A stretch of DNA of 64,000 nucleotides from Candidatus Parcubacteria bacterium (GCA_026004535.1 BPJI01000001.1:372001-436000), one strand, 5' to 3'; positions 9,102 to 17,308 are shown, counted from the stretch's first letter. Notes: generated by a model not told the origin, from the letters alone. Numbers and translations are program-made.

Positions 9102-9538
9102 TGACCAAGAGTAGTTTTAATTCTTTTTAAAATCTGATCAAGGCTTTCTGACTTGCTGAAAAAATCTAAAGCACCAAATTTTTTGATTATTTTATTATAT
9201 TGGTCTCCTATTTCTTCTTTTAAGTCAAATTTATTTGTCATAATTAAAACTTTAATATTTTTACCATTAGGATGCGTTTTTAACCAAAAGAGAGTATCAA
9301 CACCATTCATTATTGGCATAACAACGTCTAAAAGAATTAAATTAGGTTTATATTGATCTAATAAGCTAATTCCTTCTTTGCCGTTTTCTGCCTCAATTAT
9401 TTCATAACCCGCAGATTGGAGCTTTATTCTTAAGATCTCTCGATAATTTTTGTCATCGTCAATAATTAAAATTAATTTTTTATTATTTTGTTGTTGAATT
9501 GAATTGTTCATTCTAAGTCTTTTATATTTTGTGGTCAC
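9098..9538 (-). CDS. Stand-alone response regulator receiver domain
   Basis: A CheY-like single-domain receiver protein. The acidic pocket is seen as IIDDDKN (about residues 24-30), the phosphoacceptor Asp in LILLDVVMP (about 69-77), the conserved Thr in VLIMTNK and the Lys in FFSKSES (about 127-133). No output domain follows, so it would act through protein contacts. No histidine kinase lies in the window. A second possible start (MNNSIQQQ, nine codons in) removes a basic leader and is the likelier start. It is linked to mnmA by a 4 bp overlap. Confidence 0.88.
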   Translation of the reverse strand: MTTKYKRLRMNNSIQQQNNKKLILIIDDDKNYREILRIKLQSAGYEIIEAENGKEGISLLDQYKPNLILLDVVMPIMNGVDTLFWLKTHPNGKNIKVLIMTNKFDLKEEIGDQYNKIIKKFGALDFFSKSESLDQILKRIKTTLGQ

Positions 9539-9716
9539 GAAGTGACTTGTCCTGCACCACAGCCTTTGTCACGGTGCCTACCTGCTGGCAGGCAGACAGG
9601 TCGCCCTGGACCGAACTATGTTTTGGTTCAGGGCTAACCCCTAATCCCTAACCCCATAGTAGATTAAATCTCAATACGGGTTATATCTTCCAATTTTTAT
9701 ATATAAAATTTAATAT
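9539..9716. other. Intergenic stretch with GC-rich palindromic words
   Basis: This gap is less AT-rich than the surroundings. It has a CACCACAG...TGTCACGGTG stretch, a palindromic CCTGCTGGCAGGCAGACAGG at about 9582-9601, and repeated 'CCCTAACCCC/CCCTAATCCC' words at about 9633-9655. No reading frame or RNA gene is recognised. It lies between the 5' end of the response regulator operon and tRNA-Ala. Confidence 0.5.
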
Positions 9717-9789
9717 TGGACCCGAGGGGACTCGAACCCCTGACCTCTGCAGTGCAAATGCAGTGCTCTACCAACTGAGCTACGGGCCC
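9717..9789 (-). tRNA. tRNA-Ala (UGC)
   Basis: The cloverleaf is complete. The acceptor stem GGGCCCG pairs with CGGGTCC, the anticodon loop is TTTGCAC and the T arm holds GGGGTTCGAGTCCCC. The discriminator base is A, and no CCA is encoded, so the CCA enzyme at 59624-61087 must add it. It probably shares a transcript with the adjacent tRNA-Glu. Confidence 0.95.
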
Positions 9790-9795
9790 TTTTTG

Positions 9796-9867
9796 CGCCC
9801 CCAACCGGAGTCGAACCGGTATTACCACCTTGAAAGAGTGGTGTCCTAACCGTTAGACGATGGGGGC
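9796..9867 (-). tRNA. tRNA-Glu (UUC)
   Basis: Acceptor stem GCCCCCA pairs with TGGGGGC, the anticodon loop is CTTTCAA and the T arm is CCGGTTCGACTCCGG, with G as discriminator. No CCA is encoded. It lies 6 bp upstream of tRNA-Ala on the same strand. Being a substrate of MnmA (U34), it lies close to the mnmA gene, which may be chance. Confidence 0.95.
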
Positions 9868-9874
9868 CTCATTC

Positions 9875-9980
9875 AGCTTTACAGCTTCCTAGCTTCACAG
9901 CTTATCAGCTTCAAAAAATTATAATATAATTATTATATCATAGAAGCTTTAAAGCTATGAAGCTTGGAAGCTGATAAGCT
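9875..9980. repeat. AGCTT word array with inverted arms
   Basis: The left arm repeats AGCTT-N4-AGCTT words (AGCTTTACAGCTTCCTAGCT) and the right arm is their reverse complement (GAAGCTTGGAAGCTGATAAG). An AT-only centre of about 40 bases contains TATAAT-like boxes. It has the same design as the CCGGAT arrays but different words, and it separates two divergent tRNA transcription units. Confidence 0.85.
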
Positions 9981-9987
9981 ATTTTTT

Positions 9988-10058
9988 GTCCCCATAGCTT
10001 AATGGAAGAGCACAGCCCTGCGGAGGCTGGGATGGAGGTTCGATTCCTCCTGGGGACA
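9988..10058 (+). tRNA. tRNA-Arg (GCG)
   Basis: Acceptor GTCCCCA pairs with TGGGGAC, the anticodon stem-loop is CAGCC-CTGCGGA-GGCTG and the T arm is GGAGG-TTCGATT-CCTCC. The anticodon reads GCG, so CGC and CGU would be read by G34. Most bacteria use an ACG anticodon converted to inosine. No CCA is encoded. Confidence 0.9.
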
Positions 10059-10091
10059 ATTGAGTAATTAACATTTTTACCATTTTAGTTT

Positions 10092-10282
10092 GTTCCACAT
10101 CTTCCCTGTCCGTTTCCTTCTGTTTAGTATATGTCGGAAGGAGCAGAAGCGGACGCAGAACCATCGGAAGGAGCAGAAGAATTATTTCCGCTTGTTCCGT
10201 ATCCTTTTCTGTTTATTCCGCATTTTCCATGTCCGTTTCCGTTCATTTCGTTTTTTCCGTGTCCGCTTCTGTTCATTTCGCC
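10092..10282. repeat. CGGAA/TTCCG word array with inverted arms
   Basis: TTCC-type words (CTTCCCTGTCCGTTTCC) appear first. A GGA-type block follows at about 10133-10180 (CGGAAGGAGCAGAAGCGGAC). TTCCG-type words then continue to 10282 (TTCCGTGTCCGCTTCTGTTC). Open frames exist on both strands through the array but they are only repeat translations. It ends 29 bp before the pilin promoter. Confidence 0.85.
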
Positions 10283-10310
10283 TTTAAATTTTAGCACAAT
10301 TTTCCACATC

Positions 10311-10339
10311 TTGACATCATATTTTTTTCTATTTATAAT
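10311..10339 (+). promoter_or_regulatory. Consensus promoter of the pilin-like gene
   Basis: TTGACA at 10311-10316 and TATAAT at 10334-10339 are separated by exactly 17 bases. The -10 ends six bases before the ATG at 10346, so the transcript should start at or within a base of the start codon, giving a leaderless mRNA. Confidence 0.85.
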
Positions 10340-10345
10340 TAAATT

Positions 10346-11494
10346 ATGAATAAAAAAATGAATAAATCCTTCACTTTAGTTGAACTCTTAGTTGTCTTAG
10401 CTCTAATAGCTATCTTAGCTACTGTCTTAATTGTTGTCATTAAGCCAGCAGATATCTTTAAAAGAGGTAGAGATAGTCAAAGAACTTCAGACCTTAAAAA
10501 TCTTGAAAAAATATTTGACCTTATTCTTTTTGAAACTCAAGGCACCTTTTCTGAACTTCAATATGCTTCTTCAAATGTTGTCTATATCTCTCTTCCTGAT
10601 ACTTCATCAACTTGTGGTCAATGGATAAGTCAATTACCACAGCTTCCTTCAGGCTGGTCATATTGATGCTCAGCAACTCCAACAAATATTGATGGTACTG
10701 GCTGGATTCCTATTCCTTTTAATCAATTTTCAAGCATTAATCTTTCTAGACTTTTCATTGATCCAATCAATAGACCTCCATATTACTATGCATTTGTTGC
10801 TGGAGGAAGTTATGAGTTAACAGCAGCTTTAGAAGTTAAGACGAATAAAGGAGATGGGTCAATTTCTGCTAATGATGGGGGAGATGATGATTATATTTAT
10901 GAAAAAGGAACTAATTTAAATTTAACTCCTTTAGTTGTTCAAGGTAGACTTCTCACAAATTCTATTTACGCTGTTAGTGGTAGTTGTGATAACTCTACTT
11001 ATTGTGGTTATATGGATAATCATAGTGAAGCTGATGCTATTAGAAATTTTCCAGCCAACATCTGTAAAAAATATGTTGATAAATTATATTGGGGTTCAGT
11101 GTGTGATAATACAAACCCTGAAAGTGGAGTTAGGAATTATTTTTATTCACGTTTTAGATTTTTGTTTGTTCCTGATGTAAGTGGAACATGGTATTTTGCT
11201 GTTGATAGTAATGATGGAGCGGAATTAATATTAAATAAAGATGATTCTGATAACGACCACACAAAACACACTTTAATTGCTTCATGGTATGGTGTGCATG
11301 GTTGGTGTAATTGTCAAAATGCAAGTGGCACGATTGATATGATTGCAGGTCAAGGATATTGGTTTGATTATATTCAAGAAGAATGGAGCGGAGTTGAAGC
11401 GGCCGTTTTATGGGTAAAAAGGCCAGGAGATGTTTGGAAAGTTTTAAGTGTTACTAATTTTCCTAATCAAATATTTGCAAGGCCTGCATATTAG
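10346..11494 (+). pseudogene. Type IV pilin-like adhesin with PA14-like domain, interrupted by one in-frame TGA
   Basis: Codons 1-106 encode a prepilin-type N terminus (KSFTLVELLVVLALIAIL) with the class III cleavage region and a pilin-like helix. A TGA at 10664-10666 interrupts the frame. The same frame then stays open to 11494, reading CSATPTNIDGTGWIPIPF directly after the stop, for 382 codons in all. The C-terminal part, about residues 250-380, has the pattern of a PA14-type beta domain (RFRFLFVPDVSGTWYFAVDS; SWYGVHG; AVLWVKRPG), often used in carbohydrate binding. The downstream half keeps normal codon use and no other stop. It may be a recent pseudogene, a sequencing error or a readthrough gene. 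Without readthrough, only a 106-residue pilin-like fragment is made. Its strong promoter is at 10311-10339. Confidence 0.75.
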
Positions 11495-11948
11495 TATAAA
11501 AATACAAAATAGCTCATCAGCTTTATAGCTTCCAAGCTTTTTTAGCTTACCATTTTTTTAGTTTTATAGAAAACATAAAGGTACATATAAAATGCTATAG
11601 CATCTAAAACATCCCTACACATAAAAAGACAAAAGTCTACTGCTACGTAGCAATAGAGAATTGAACCAGTTTTTATTTCTACTATTTAAATACGATCGTA
11701 TTAAGTTAGGAGAATTAATAAATATAATGACGTGCGATATCCAGATGTTGATTCATCATCGAATATTTGGGACATCGCAGGTCTTAAATTATTTTCCGTA
11801 TCATCTTCCTTTATTCCGTTTTTTTCGTATTTATTTCAGTTTGTTCCATATCTTCCATTTTCATTTCTCTCTGTTTGGCTGAGAAATTGACATTTTTTCC
11901 AGATTCTAGATTTTTGTTTTTTAGAAAGCTTTCAGGATAATTAAATTA
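11495..11948. other. Gene-free stretch with two word arrays
   Basis: After the pilin frame comes an AGCTT word array at about 11509-11550. An AT-rich middle contains a short palindrome GCTACGTAGC near 11641-11650 and TACGATCGTA near 11690. A TTCCG/TTTCG word run (family CGGAA) lies at about 11786-11880. No gene or RNA is recognised. dnaB starts directly after, without a Shine-Dalgarno site. Confidence 0.6.
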
Positions 11949-13304
11949 ATGGAACCAGAAATTTTAACCAGTTTATCGATTGAAGAAGTTGAAGAGGCTC
12001 TTTTGGGTGCGCTTTTAATTGATGATGAAGCTGTAATCCGAATTATTGATATTTTAAAACCAGATGATTTTATTAGGAGAGAGAATCAAATTATTTATCA
12101 AGCAATTTTAGATTTATTTGAAAGAAGAATGGGTATTGATTTGGTAACTGTTGGAAGTAGATTGAAAGAAAAAAAACTTTTAGACGAAATTGGTGGCCAG
12201 GATTATTTAGTCTATCTAATTCATAAAGCACCAACAATTGGTAATGTTTATGCTTATGCTCGAATAATTAAAACCAATAAAGCTAAGAGAGATTTAACTG
12301 AACTTTCAAGAAAAATTCAAGAGTTAATTCAAGAGGGAGGTAAAGATGCTGCTGAACTGATTGATGAAGTCGAAAAAAGAATCTTTTCAATTGCTGAAAG
12401 AGTTTATCCTTATGAATTTACTCCAGTCAGTTCTTTAATTGAACAAAGCTTGAAAAGAATCGAAGATTTACAAAAAGGGATTGTGATTCGTGGCATACCA
12501 ACTGGTTTTCCTAAATTAGATCTTTATTTAGGAGGATTCCAAAAATCTGATTTAATTATTTTAGCTTCGAGGCCATCTCAGGGTAAAACTGCCTTAGCTT
12601 TAAATATTGCTCGCTATTTAGGTGTTCAAGAAAAAATTCCAGTTGGTATTTTTTCTTTAGAGATGTCAAAAGACCAAATTATTGATAGATTAATTGCTTT
12701 GGAAGCTGGCGTTAGTTTGTGGCGTTTAAGAACTGGAAGATTGATTAATGAAGGAGATGTTGATGAGCTAGCTCTGGTTTATGAAGCGAGTGAAAGATTA
12801 AAAATTGCACCGATTTTCGTTGATGATAGTCCTGCTTTAACTGATTTGCAAATAAGAACAATGTCCAGAAAATTAAAGCATGAGATTGGTGAATTGGGTC
12901 TTTTGATAATCGATTATTTACAATTAATAAGGGCCAACAAACAAATAGAAAATAGGGTTCAAGAAGTTTCAGAAATTTCTAAAAATCTAAAGGAATTAGC
13001 TAGAGAATTAGAGGTTCCTGTTTTGGCTATCTCTCAACTTTCTCGCGAACCAGAAAAAAGAGTTTCTGCAATTCCAAGATTAAGTGATTTGAGAGAAAGT
13101 GGAAGTATTGAACAAGATGCTGATGTTGTTTTATTCATTCATCGGCCCAAAGAAGGAGCAGCAGCTTTGCCCTCAAATCAAGTAAACATTATAATTGCTA
13201 AGCATCGAAATGGACCAATTGGAAGTATCGATTTATATTTTGATCCTGATACTGTTTCTTTCTATTCAATTGAAGAAGTTGAGCAAGAATTGGAATATCA
13301 CTGA
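11949..13304 (+). CDS. dnaB: Replicative DNA helicase DnaB
   Basis: The hexameric replicative helicase, 451 residues, normal length. The N-terminal primase-interacting domain starts with the family pattern of EEVEEALLGALLIDD (about residues 11-25) and DFIRRENQIIYQAI. The RecA-like motor has Walker A ASRPSQGKTALAL (about 204-216), GIFSLEMSK (about 234-242), Walker B LLIIDYLQLI (about 317-326) and the arginine-finger region SDLRESGSIEQDADVV (about 380-395). No inserted word repeats are seen. It is followed by recR. Confidence 0.97.
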   Translation: MEPEILTSLSIEEVEEALLGALLIDDEAVIRIIDILKPDDFIRRENQIIYQAILDLFERRMGIDLVTVGSRLKEKKLLDEIGGQDYLVYLIHKAPTIGNVYAYARIIKTNKAKRDLTELSRKIQELIQEGGKDAAELIDEVEKRIFSIAERVYPYEFTPVSSLIEQSLKRIEDLQKGIVIRGIPTGFPKLDLYLGGFQKSDLIILASRPSQGKTALALNIARYLGVQEKIPVGIFSLEMSKDQIIDRLIALEAGVSLWRLRTGRLINEGDVDELALVYEASERLKIAPIFVDDSPALTDLQIRTMSRKLKHEIGELGLLIIDYLQLIRANKQIENRVQEVSEISKNLKELARELEVPVLAISQLSREPEKRVSAIPRLSDLRESGSIEQDADVVLFIHRPKEGAAALPSNQVNIIIAKHRNGPIGSIDLYFDPDTVSFYSIEEVEQELEYH

Positions 13305-13311
13305 TTTAATT

Positions 13312-13400
13312 CATCAGTTCCGAGTTAACGAGTTATGAGTTTAAATTAATATTAATAAAAATAGGAATTCGTAATACGGACCGAGGAATTTATGAATTCA
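13312..13400. repeat. AACGAGTT/GAATTCGTA word repeat
   Basis: The words CGAGTTAACGAGTTATGAGT appear first and GGAATTCGTAATACGGACCG on the other side of an AT-rich centre, in inverted sense. It fills the dnaB-recR gap. The same word family recurs at 21890-21915, 28266-28310, 28890-28940 and 44873-44995. Confidence 0.7.
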
Positions 13401-13407
13401 TATTATT

Positions 13408-14004
13408 ATGTTAATTCCGTTATTTAAAAAAATTATTGAATTTTTTGATTCTTTTCCTGAAATTGGGCCGAGACAGGCAATGAGACTATTTTTTTGGTTG
13501 GTTAAGCAAGATAAAGAAACGAAAAATAAATTTTTGGAAAATTTAAAAGTTTTATTTGAAAATGTAAATTTCTGCCAAAATTGTTTTTTTCCAACAACAG
13601 AAAAACTTTGCTTAATTTGTTCTAATCCTAAAAGGAAAGATGAAATAATTGCTTTAGTCGCTCGAGAAACCGATGTTTTAAGTTTAGAGACAGCTAAAGT
13701 TTTTAAAGGTAAATATTTTATTTTAGGTGGTTTAATTTTGCCTTTTGAGGATAAGGGTTTGATTAAAGAAAGATTAAAAATTCTTGAAAAAAGATTAGAA
13801 GATGGAAAAATTGAAGAAGTTATTGTTGCCTTACCTTATACGCGCGAGGCTGAACCAACTTTAAAACATTTAGAAATTTTAAGAAAAAAATTCCCCCAAG
13901 TTAAATTTAGTTTTTTAGCTAAAGGAATTCCTCTTGGCGGTGAGATTGAATTTATTGACCCAGAGACATTAAAAGAAGCAATTGAAAAACGAATATCGCC
14001 CTGA
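13408..14004 (+). CDS. recR: Recombination mediator RecR
   Basis: RecR with RecO loads RecA at gaps and stalled forks. The 198-residue length is standard. It shows a helix-hairpin-helix start (SFPEIGPRQAMRL, about residues 15-27), a four-cysteine zinc finger (CQNC at 53-56, CLIC at about 68-71), and a Toprim fold with the acidic DVLSLE stretch near residue 88 followed by YFILGGLILPFE. The stop is TGA, and palindromic array 2 follows at once. Confidence 0.95.
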   Translation: MLIPLFKKIIEFFDSFPEIGPRQAMRLFFWLVKQDKETKNKFLENLKVLFENVNFCQNCFFPTTEKLCLICSNPKRKDEIIALVARETDVLSLETAKVFKGKYFILGGLILPFEDKGLIKERLKILEKRLEDGKIEEVIVALPYTREAEPTLKHLEILRKKFPQVKFSFLAKGIPLGGEIEFIDPETLKEAIEKRISP

Positions 14005-14010
14005 TTTACA

Positions 14011-14236
14011 TCGGATGAATTTACCCGGATTTAAACCGGATATAATTACCCGGATGTAAACCGGATATAACTACCCGGATGTAAATCGGATAATAGCTAC
14101 CCGGATTTAGACCGGATGATTCATAAAATATTTTTAATCCGGTAGTTTATCTGGGTAAAATAAATCCGATATTAATCCGGGTAATATTTTAATCCGGTAT
14201 TTATCCGGGTAATCTATCCGGTTGGTTATCCGGGTA
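14011..14236. repeat. Palindromic CCGGAT word array, locus 2
   Basis: Five forward units (ACCCGGAT-N4-ACCGGAT) precede the 31 nt core at 14112-14142, followed by about four reverse units. It lies between convergent recR and greA and could fold into a long hairpin in either transcript. The core is an exact reverse complement of the core at 16803-16833, and about 40 bases left of the core also match. Confidence 0.95.
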
Positions 14237-14243
14237 GTTAAGT

Positions 14244-14708
14244 TTAAGAATAAATTTTTTTGATTACATAAACAGTATTGCCTTTAGGAGTTTTAACTAA
14301 AACTTCTTGACCAATTTTTTTATTTAGGAATGCTTGACCTAAAGGTGATTCAGTTGAAATTTTTCCTTCTAATGGATTACTTTCGCCAAAACCAACTAAT
14401 GTAAAAGTATATTTTTTGTTTGATCCCTTTTCAATAACTTCAAATTTACTTCCAGGCAAGATACGATCGCTTCTTTTCGTGTTTCTTATTATTTTTGCTG
14501 TTCTTAGGACATTTTCTATTTCCATAATTTTTCTTTCTAATCTTTCTTTTTCATTCATAGCAATATCGTATTCAGCATTCTCACTAATATCTCCTAATTC
14601 AAAAGCACTTTTTAGTCTCTTAGCAACTTTTTCCCTCTCAACAGTTTTAAGATATTCTAGTTCCTTTTTTAATTTTTCGTATTGTTCTTTTGAAATATAA
14701 GTTATCAT
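14244..14708 (-). CDS. greA: Transcription elongation factor GreA
   Basis: GreA rescues backtracked RNA polymerase by stimulating transcript cleavage. The 154 residues show the N-terminal coiled coil with LGDISENAEYDIAMNEKE (about residues 38-55), which holds the acidic tip residues, and the C-terminal FKBP-like domain with ISTESPLGQAFLNKKIG (about 117-133). Length is normal. It has its own consensus promoter and is divergent from the Nudix gene. Confidence 0.96.
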   Translation of the reverse strand: MITYISKEQYEKLKKELEYLKTVEREKVAKRLKSAFELGDISENAEYDIAMNEKERLERKIMEIENVLRTAKIIRNTKRSDRILPGSKFEVIEKGSNKKYTFTLVGFGESNPLEGKISTESPLGQAFLNKKIGQEVLVKTPKGNTVYVIKKIYS

Positions 14709-14717
14709 TAGAAAAAT

Positions 14718-14745
14718 ATTATACTCAAAATTTTTTGTCTGTCAA
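14718..14745 (-). promoter_or_regulatory. greA promoter
   Basis: On the minus strand TTGACA (14745-14740) and TATAAT (14723-14718) are 16 bases apart. The start codon lies nine bases after the -10, so the leader is at most a few bases. Confidence 0.85.
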
Positions 14746-14788
14746 GTTTTTGAAAATTTTTGAAAATTTTATAAAATGAATGTTATAA

Positions 14789-15229
14789 ATGGACAGAGAA
14801 AGACAAATATTTAAAAAAGGAGAAGAATTTATGATTGTTTTGGGAATCGTTTTAAATAAAAAAGGTGAGGTTTTGATTGTTAAAAGAAAGAAAAAAGAGA
14901 TTACTGCGAACGGCAAAGAATTTATTTGGGCTTTTCCTGGAGGTCGACAAGAAAAAGGAGAAACTAGAGAAGATAGAGTAGTTTCAGAGGTTTTGGCTGA
15001 AACAGGTTATAAAGTAAAACCATTAAGACAAATTCATCTTAGAGTTCATCCTGATACTTTAACTCTGATTGCTTATTTTCTTTGTGAATTAGAAAAGGAA
15101 GAGCCTGTTCAAGAGATAGAGGAAAAAGATGAAGTTGAAGAAGTTCGTTGGGTTAAACCAGAAGAATTAAAAAATTATTTCACAACTGATATTGACCCAG
15201 AAGTTAAAAAAATTTTAAATATTGATTAA
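14789..15229 (+). CDS. Nudix hydrolase
   Basis: A 146-residue Nudix fold protein, acting on nucleoside diphosphates linked to another moiety. The Nudix box is FPGGRQEKGETREDRVVSEV followed by LAETGY (about residues 49-74). Compared with G-x5-E-x7-REUxEExGU, the Arg is Ser and one of the paired Glu is Ala, while the two other metal-binding Glu remain. Activity is likely but the substrate cannot be inferred. The start is taken at the first ATG; an internal Met (residue 15, FMIVLG) is an alternative. Confidence 0.88.
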   Translation: MDRERQIFKKGEEFMIVLGIVLNKKGEVLIVKRKKKEITANGKEFIWAFPGGRQEKGETREDRVVSEVLAETGYKVKPLRQIHLRVHPDTLTLIAYFLCELEKEEPVQEIEEKDEVEEVRWVKPEELKNYFTTDIDPEVKKILNID

Positions 15230-15267
15230 TAATTAAGTATCGCTAACAACTTTAGAAAATTTTCAAC

Positions 15268-15474
15268 CGCTGACAGCTGCGGAAATGTTTTAACCACTAG
15301 GATGGTCTATTGGATATAGTTACCCGGATAACCAACCGGATATCTATTTACCCGGATAACTTACCGGATTATATTTACCCTGATGATTACCGGATAAATC
15401 CGGTTTATATCCGGGCAGTGGTTATCCGGTTTAAATCCGGGTAGAAAATATTTTTCAGCTGCTGTCCGCGGTAA
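15268..15474. repeat. Palindromic CCGGAT word array, locus 3, with GACAGCTG caps
   Basis: Array units run from 15321 to 15443 and are framed by outer caps of a second word family. The left cap is CCGCTGACAGCTGCGGAAA at about 15269 and the right cap, in inverted sense, is CAGCTGCTGTCCGCGGTAA at about 15456. This locus lacks the conserved AT core; forward and reverse arms meet directly near 15390. Confidence 0.9.
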
Positions 15475-15484
15475 ATATATATAA

Positions 15485-16702
15485 ATGAAAATAAAAATTG
15501 GTCTTTGTGGATTGCCTAATAGTGGTAAATCAACTTTTATTAAGCTTGTTAGTCAGGTTGAAGTTTTAATTGCTTCTTATCCATTTACAACCTTAAAAGC
15601 CCAAGAATATGCGGTTCCAATTTTTTCTGATGAATTAAAATTACTCCATTCAATCACTCAAACAAAAGAAGTTATTCCTCCTTATTTATTTTTCGTTGAT
15701 GTTCCAGGGCTTATTCGTGGTGCCCATAAAGGCGATGGTTTGGGTAATGAATTTTTAAGTTATTTAAGAGGCTGTGATGTTATTCTAGAAATTGTAAGAA
15801 ATTTTAAAAGAGAAGAGGTTCCTCATCCTGAGGGTGATATCAATCCTTTAAGAGATATTAAAATTATTGAAGAAGAGATCTTTTTAGCTGATAAAGAAAT
15901 AATTGAACGAACAATCAAAAAATTAGAAAAAGAAAAAAATAAAGAGGGAGAAGAAAAAATAAAAGCTTTGGAAAATATATTAACTAAAATATACTCAGAA
16001 CTAAACAGAACTAACTCAGAACTAACAGAAACTAATACAGAATTAGTAGAAAGTAAAATAGATAAAATTCAAAGATTTACTGAATTTAATGAACTATTAA
16101 AAGAATTTAATCTGCTTTTAACTAAAGAATGGTTTTTGTTGATTAACGGAGAGGCTACGGATTTACACGGATTTAATTCATCCACGGATTTACACGGATT
16201 GAATTTGCCCACGGATTTAGGCGGATCGTTTAAGAATGTTTATAATTTAGATTTATTATGGGAAATTGAACTTATAGAAAGTAAAATCCAAGAAAATGAA
16301 TTTAAACCCAAAGTTTTTGATTTTTTAAATCAATTTAGAAAAGATCTTGGCCTAATTCAATTTTTTACCTTTACTCGAGATATTACTCAGGGATGGTTTG
16401 TTAAGAAAGATAGCTCAATGATTGAGGCAGCAACTTTGATTCATACTGATTTTGGTGTAAAATTTAAAATAGCTGAAACAATTTTTCTAGAAGATTTTGT
16501 TAAAATTTGTAAGTCACGGATTGATACTGATTTGGGAACGAATAAATACGGATTATTGAAGCCACTTGTTAACACGGATAAAAATAGACCACGGATTGTC
16601 GCGGATCATTACTGGGAAGAGGCAAGAAAATTAGGAATAATTAAAAATAAAGGTCGCGATGCTAAAGTTGAGGAAAATGAAATAATTTTTGTTAAAATAT
16701 AG
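15485..16702 (+). CDS. ychF: YchF/OLA1-type GTP-binding protein with repeat inserts
   Basis: An Obg-superfamily P-loop ATPase/GTPase associated with ribosomes. G1 is GLPNSGKST (about residues 8-16), switch region SYPFTTLKAQ (31-40), G3 DVPGLIRGAHKGDGLGNEF (74-92) and the YchF-typical PLRDIKIIEEE. The C-terminal TGS-like region begins near QFFTFTRD. Three in-frame word-repeat inserts are present. They are ELNRTNSELTETNTEL (DNA 15990-16060), TDLHGFNSSTDLHGLN (DNA 16150-16230) and RIDTDLGTNKYG through RPRIVADH (DNA 16515-16605). The last one lies inside the TGS domain, and the family ending WEEARKLGIIKNKGRDA follows it. Confidence 0.9.
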   Translation: MKIKIGLCGLPNSGKSTFIKLVSQVEVLIASYPFTTLKAQEYAVPIFSDELKLLHSITQTKEVIPPYLFFVDVPGLIRGAHKGDGLGNEFLSYLRGCDVILEIVRNFKREEVPHPEGDINPLRDIKIIEEEIFLADKEIIERTIKKLEKEKNKEGEEKIKALENILTKIYSELNRTNSELTETNTELVESKIDKIQRFTEFNELLKEFNLLLTKEWFLLINGEATDLHGFNSSTDLHGLNLPTDLGGSFKNVYNLDLLWEIELIESKIQENEFKPKVFDFLNQFRKDLGLIQFFTFTRDITQGWFVKKDSSMIEAATLIHTDFGVKFKIAETIFLEDFVKICKSRIDTDLGTNKYGLLKPLVNTDKNRPRIVADHYWEEARKLGIIKNKGRDAKVEENEIIFVKI

Positions 16703-16707
16703 ATAAA

Positions 16708-17010
16708 CCGCCGACAGCTGCTGAAATGTTTTAACTACCCGGATAACCAACCGGATATAACTACCCGGATTAATATCGGATTTATTTTACCCAGATAAAC
16801 TACCGGATTAAAAATATTTTATGAATCATCCGGTCTAAATCCGGGTAGCTATTATCCGATTTACATCCGGGTAGTTATATCCGGTTTGAATCCGGGTAGT
16901 TCTATCCGGTTATAATCTGGGTAAAAATATTTCCCGCTGCTGTCTGCGTGATAATATTATCAGCGACTGTCTGCGGTAAATGTTCTATCAGCGGCTGTCC
17001 GCGTCTAATA
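16708..17010. repeat. Palindromic CCGGAT word array, locus 4, reverse-oriented core, with caps
   Basis: Units run from 16737 to 16923. The core at 16803-16833 is in the opposite orientation to that of locus 2. Caps of the GACAGCTG/CTGTCTGCG family lie at 16710-16728 and, in three inverted copies, at 16934-17008. The array fills the gap before rpsF, so the ribosomal protein operon must be transcribed from within it or through it. Confidence 0.93.
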
Positions 17011-17014
17011 AAAA

Positions 17015-17308
17015 ATGAAAAAACAAATTTATGAATTATCATATTGGTTAAAGAGTGAAGTTGAAGAAAATAAAAACTTGAAAGAGTTATTAGAAAAATT
17101 TGGTTTTGAATTGATTCACGAAAACCCACTAAAAATTAGAAATATGGCTTATCCAATTAATAAAGAAAAAATTGGTAAATTTGGAACTTTTTATTTTTAC
17201 GCTACTCCGGAAAGAATTGAAGAATTTAAAAATAAGCTTAAAGGTTTAAGTGAAATTTTAAGATTTATTGTTCTAAAAAGAAAACAATTAAAATTAAATA
17301 ATAAATGA
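17015..17308 (+). CDS. rpsF: 30S ribosomal protein S6
   Basis: The 97-residue protein shows the S6 pattern: YELSYWLKS at the first strand, MAYPINKEKIGKFGTFYFYA in the middle, then a helix and a final basic strand (ILRFIVLKRK). S6 sits in the platform of the small subunit together with S18. It overlaps ssb by 4 bp. The usual third partner rpsR is not in this operon; infA follows instead. Confidence 0.93.
   Translation: MKKQIYELSYWLKSEVEENKNLKELLEKFGFELIHENPLKIRNMAYPINKEKIGKFGTFYFYATPERIEEFKNKLKGLSEILRFIVLKRKQLKLNNK

Noticed and set aside
10664..10666. TGA recoded as Gly (as in Gracilibacteria/Absconditabacteria)
   Set aside because: Many intact genes here end in TGA (dnaB, recR, murB, rsmH) and an RF2 gene is present, so TGA is a stop in this genome.
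10664..10720. Selenocysteine insertion at the pilin TGA
   Set aside because: No stable stem-loop follows the TGA at bacterial SECIS distance, and a pilin-like surface protein has no reason for selenocysteine.
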